Source: Fistularia commersonii (lineage: Eukaryota; Chordata; Actinopteri; Syngnathiformes; Fistulariidae). From it: 64,000 bases of DNA. Under the pieces are notes generated by a model, which saw nothing but the letters and a program-made list of their open reading frames with translations, was not told the origin of the DNA and made no database searches. Shown here one piece after another: positions 61,452 to 64,000 of this stretch. The position numbers and the translations under genes were made by a program. Positions within the stretch are counted from its first letter, which is position 1. Each line of letters opens with the position of its first letter. The stretch lies in assembly GCA_037954325.1 (NCBI GenBank), contig JBBMNZ010000021.1, positions 8,191,616-8,255,615 of the forward strand, given 5' to 3'.

Positions 61452-62425
61452 CTTTGGTTTGTAGACCGAGAAAAAACACATGACAGGGGGCCAAGAGAGG
61501 AAGTCTGGTATTGTATGAGGAAATTTGGAGTGGCAGAGAAGTATGTTAGACGGGTGCAGGACATGTATGCTAGCTGTGAGACAGTGCTGTGGTGTGCTGT
61601 AGGGGTAACAGAGATGTTCAAGTTGGAGGTGGGACTCCATCAGGGATCAGCTCTGAGCCCATTCTTGTTTGCAGTGGCTGACAGATGAGGTTAGACAGGA
61701 ATCTCCATGGACCATGATGTTTGCAGATGACATTGTGATCTGTAGTGGGAGCAAAGAACAGGTTGAAGAAAATCTAGAGGTGGAGGTATGCACTGGAAAG
61801 GAGAGGAATGAAAGCTAGTTGCAGCAATACAGAGTATATGTGTGCGAATGAGAGGAACTTGGGTGGAACGGTGAGGCTACAGGGAGTGGAGATCAAGAAG
61901 TTGGAGGACTTCGGGTACCTGGGGTCAACAGTCCAGAGAAACGGAGAGTGTGAAAAAGAGGTGAAGAGATGGGTTCAAGCAGGTTGGAATGGGTAGAGGA
62001 ACACGTCAGGGGTATCATGCAATAGAAGACAATCAGCCAGAATAAAAGGAAAGGTGTACAAGACAGAGGTGAGACCAGCGATGCTGTATGACCTAGAAAT
62101 GGTTACAATGATGAAAATACAGGAGGCAGAGCTAGAGGTCGCAGAGATGAAGATGCAAAGGTTCTCTTTGGGAGTGTCCAGGACGAATAGGATCAGGAGT
62201 GAGTCTATCAGAGGAACAGCACATATTAGATGTTTTGGAGAGAAGGTCTGAGAAGCCTGACTGAGATGGTTCGGTCATGTACAGAGGAGGGCGAGTGAAT
62301 ACATTGGTAGACGGTTGCTGCAAGTGGAGCTGCCAGGCAGGAGGTCTCGAGGAAGATCACGGAGAATATACAGGTAGTTGGTGTGAGAGAGGAGGATACA
62401 GAGATATTACGGATGGAATTTCTCT
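61452..62425 (+). mobile_element. RTE-like LINE fragment, opposite orientation
   Basis: Plus-strand copy of the reverse transcriptase C-terminal half: HQGSALSPFLF, MFADDIVICSG, LQGVEIKKLEDFGYLGSTVQ, VQAGWNG, VRPAMLYDLEM, FSLGVSRTNRIR. Several frame breaks. It overlaps in content with the fragment at 59708-60135 but points the other way. Confidence 0.85.
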
Positions 62426-64000
62426 CTCAGTATATAAAGGTTGAAAAAAGCTAAATCCTTATTTTTATGTGAGCTCTATGGAAATAGATCATCCAGTTCC
62501 ATTCTCTCTTCATGTGCAAATTGCATGATCTTTGTCAAATGCTGAACATTTTTGATTTTTATACATGCCCACTGTATCCTGCATCCATTGCCTGTGTTAC
62601 AGAAGCTTACAGAAGCTTTTCATACTGATTGATGCTGGGCAAATTTAGCTACCTCAGTTTAACTGACAATCCATGAAGTTGAACTGAGATTTTACATCGG
62701 TTTATTTTTATGCAAGCAACAGTATGAACTTTATCCATGGATAAACATCAAAGTGTTTAACAACAGAATGAGCTTTGGAATCGAAGAATATGAAGAACTG
62801 TATTGTTAGTTACTGCTTAGGTCACTGCAATACAGATCTCTAGGAACATAACTGGCTGCATGGCCGAACTTTAGTATTTTGTTCAAGTCATTCTTACGAC
62901 GCAACAATGGTTTAAAGGTGGAAAGAGTAATCTCTTAAACCAGGTTAGTGATAGTGTCTAAATAGCATTTTTAGCATTTATAGAAAAGAAAAACCTCTGG
63001 TATATGATGTGTCTCCCTACCATCCTTACTCTCTCTCACTGTGGCTGCATGCAGTTCAGTAAGGGATCATTTGTTCACTTCTTTTTAATTATCCTGCAGT
63101 GTCCAAGTAGAACTAGTCTCTTAGCTGACCTCAGCACAACGCAAAAGTTACCAAAAATGTATCCTTTGGTGCACAGTGGGTTGTGTGTATGTGTGTCAGT
63201 GCTTTTGTCTATGTGTGAATAGATTAAAAAACAATTTGCAGAAATGTTCACCAAGCTTCAAAACCTTTTCACACTGACCTGGTTTTAACAATACTGAAAT
63301 AATTCACAGAGATGCCTGAGAGCATTCCCAACTCCATGAGTCAGTTACAATCCACAAAGTTTTAAAACAAACAAGTCTCTTGTGGTTAAGATCAGCACAG
63401 GCCACATACAGCATGGAAACATTTGCTATTTTGTTGATCTATTTCAATTCGAAAAAAAAAAGGTTTCACAATGAAGAGAGAATACTGAAGATGTCTTTGT
63501 CAGTTATAACTTATAAATCAAACACCATGAAAAACACTCTCACATATGATGTTTTATTTGGGACAGCAATGTGACCAGATGTGACAAATGCAAGGTCTAT
63601 AAACAGCAGCAGCCAAGTCATAATTATAATTGATTTCGTTCTGATGAGGGCTGGAGCTCCGTCCTCCATTTGCACTTGTCTGATATGAGCTCAAGGAGAA
63701 TGAGGGGAATAAATGTGTACGGCTCCTCCCTAATTTCTCCATAAGAACACTCACATTTGTTAAGGTCATCACTGCTGCATATGTTTAGACCGGCAATGAG
63801 CTAAAAACATTTCTTTGTATTTTCTCTTTCTGTGTTATAACCAATTCAAAGAAGAAAGGAAGATGCTGAAAAAGGTTGCAACATATCCACTACCATGATT
63901 ATCTTTGTTTGCATGAAATGCTGAATTCAGATAGAATTTGATAGAATCACCAACACCTCAATGAAGAGGTTTGTCCAGTCATTTAGCTTAAGAACTAGAA
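62426..64000. other. Intergenic DNA, right edge
   Basis: AT-rich; no gene, RNA or repeat recognised. Confidence 0.65.

Noticed and set aside
1..64000. CRISPR arrays, phage, operons, toxin systems or other prokaryotic features.
   Set aside because: The DNA is vertebrate: spliced genes, SINE/LINE content and microsatellites. The regular repeats are microsatellites without unique spacers.

Overview
This is vertebrate nuclear DNA, most likely from a ray-finned (teleost) fish. It is AT-rich, with short coding exons in large introns and GT/AG splice sites. It has many dinucleotide and tetranucleotide microsatellites, and transposon families typical of fish (RTE-like LINEs, mariner/Tc1 elements, hAT and Tc1 MITEs, an L2-tailed SINE). 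There are no operons, CRISPR arrays, prokaryotic genes or intact viral genes.

Two protein-coding genes can be assembled exon by exon, both on the minus strand. (1) slc41a1, an MgtE-like Mg2+ transporter, occupies roughly 1-23,400. Six coding exons (20209-20649, 13492-13599, 5141-5212, 3277-3421, 2554-2700, 654-801) join in phase and encode residues 1-353; the remaining third lies beyond the left edge. A likely noncoding first exon (donor at 23242) sits in a CpG-rich promoter with a TATA-like box. (2) klhdc8a, a seven-blade kelch-repeat protein, occupies about 32,000-55,450. Six coding exons (55083-55247, 54602-54812, 51020-51190, 50252-50470, 41276-41377, 39856-40004) join in phase to 339 residues. 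The last roughly 14 codons are not securely placed; 31970-32020 is a weak candidate.

Layout: 1-23.4 kb is slc41a1 and its introns, which hold an RTE LINE fragment split by a hAT MITE, an R2-like LINE relic, an L2-tailed SINE, a mariner copy and several microsatellites. 23.8-32 kb is intergenic, with a Tc1-like element, two mariner copies and an unassigned exon-like block on the plus strand (25925-26101). 32-39.8 kb holds two divergent CTCF-like motifs and a decayed coding-like stretch. 39.8-55.5 kb is klhdc8a, whose introns hold a near full-length RTE LINE (43.1-46.2 kb), a non-autonomous Tc1/mariner element and a palindromic MITE. 55.5-64 kb is upstream or intergenic, with a gag-like relic lying between two inverted LINE fragments.

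The two genes are neighbours but do not work in one pathway as far as is known. I found no convincing undescribed multi-gene system. The observations most worth checking are the divergent CTCF-like pair between the genes, the klhdc8a splice acceptors that abut (TG)n repeats, the orphan exon-like block, and several perfect inverted repeats. All family assignments come from reading the sequence and recalled family knowledge; no database search was run.
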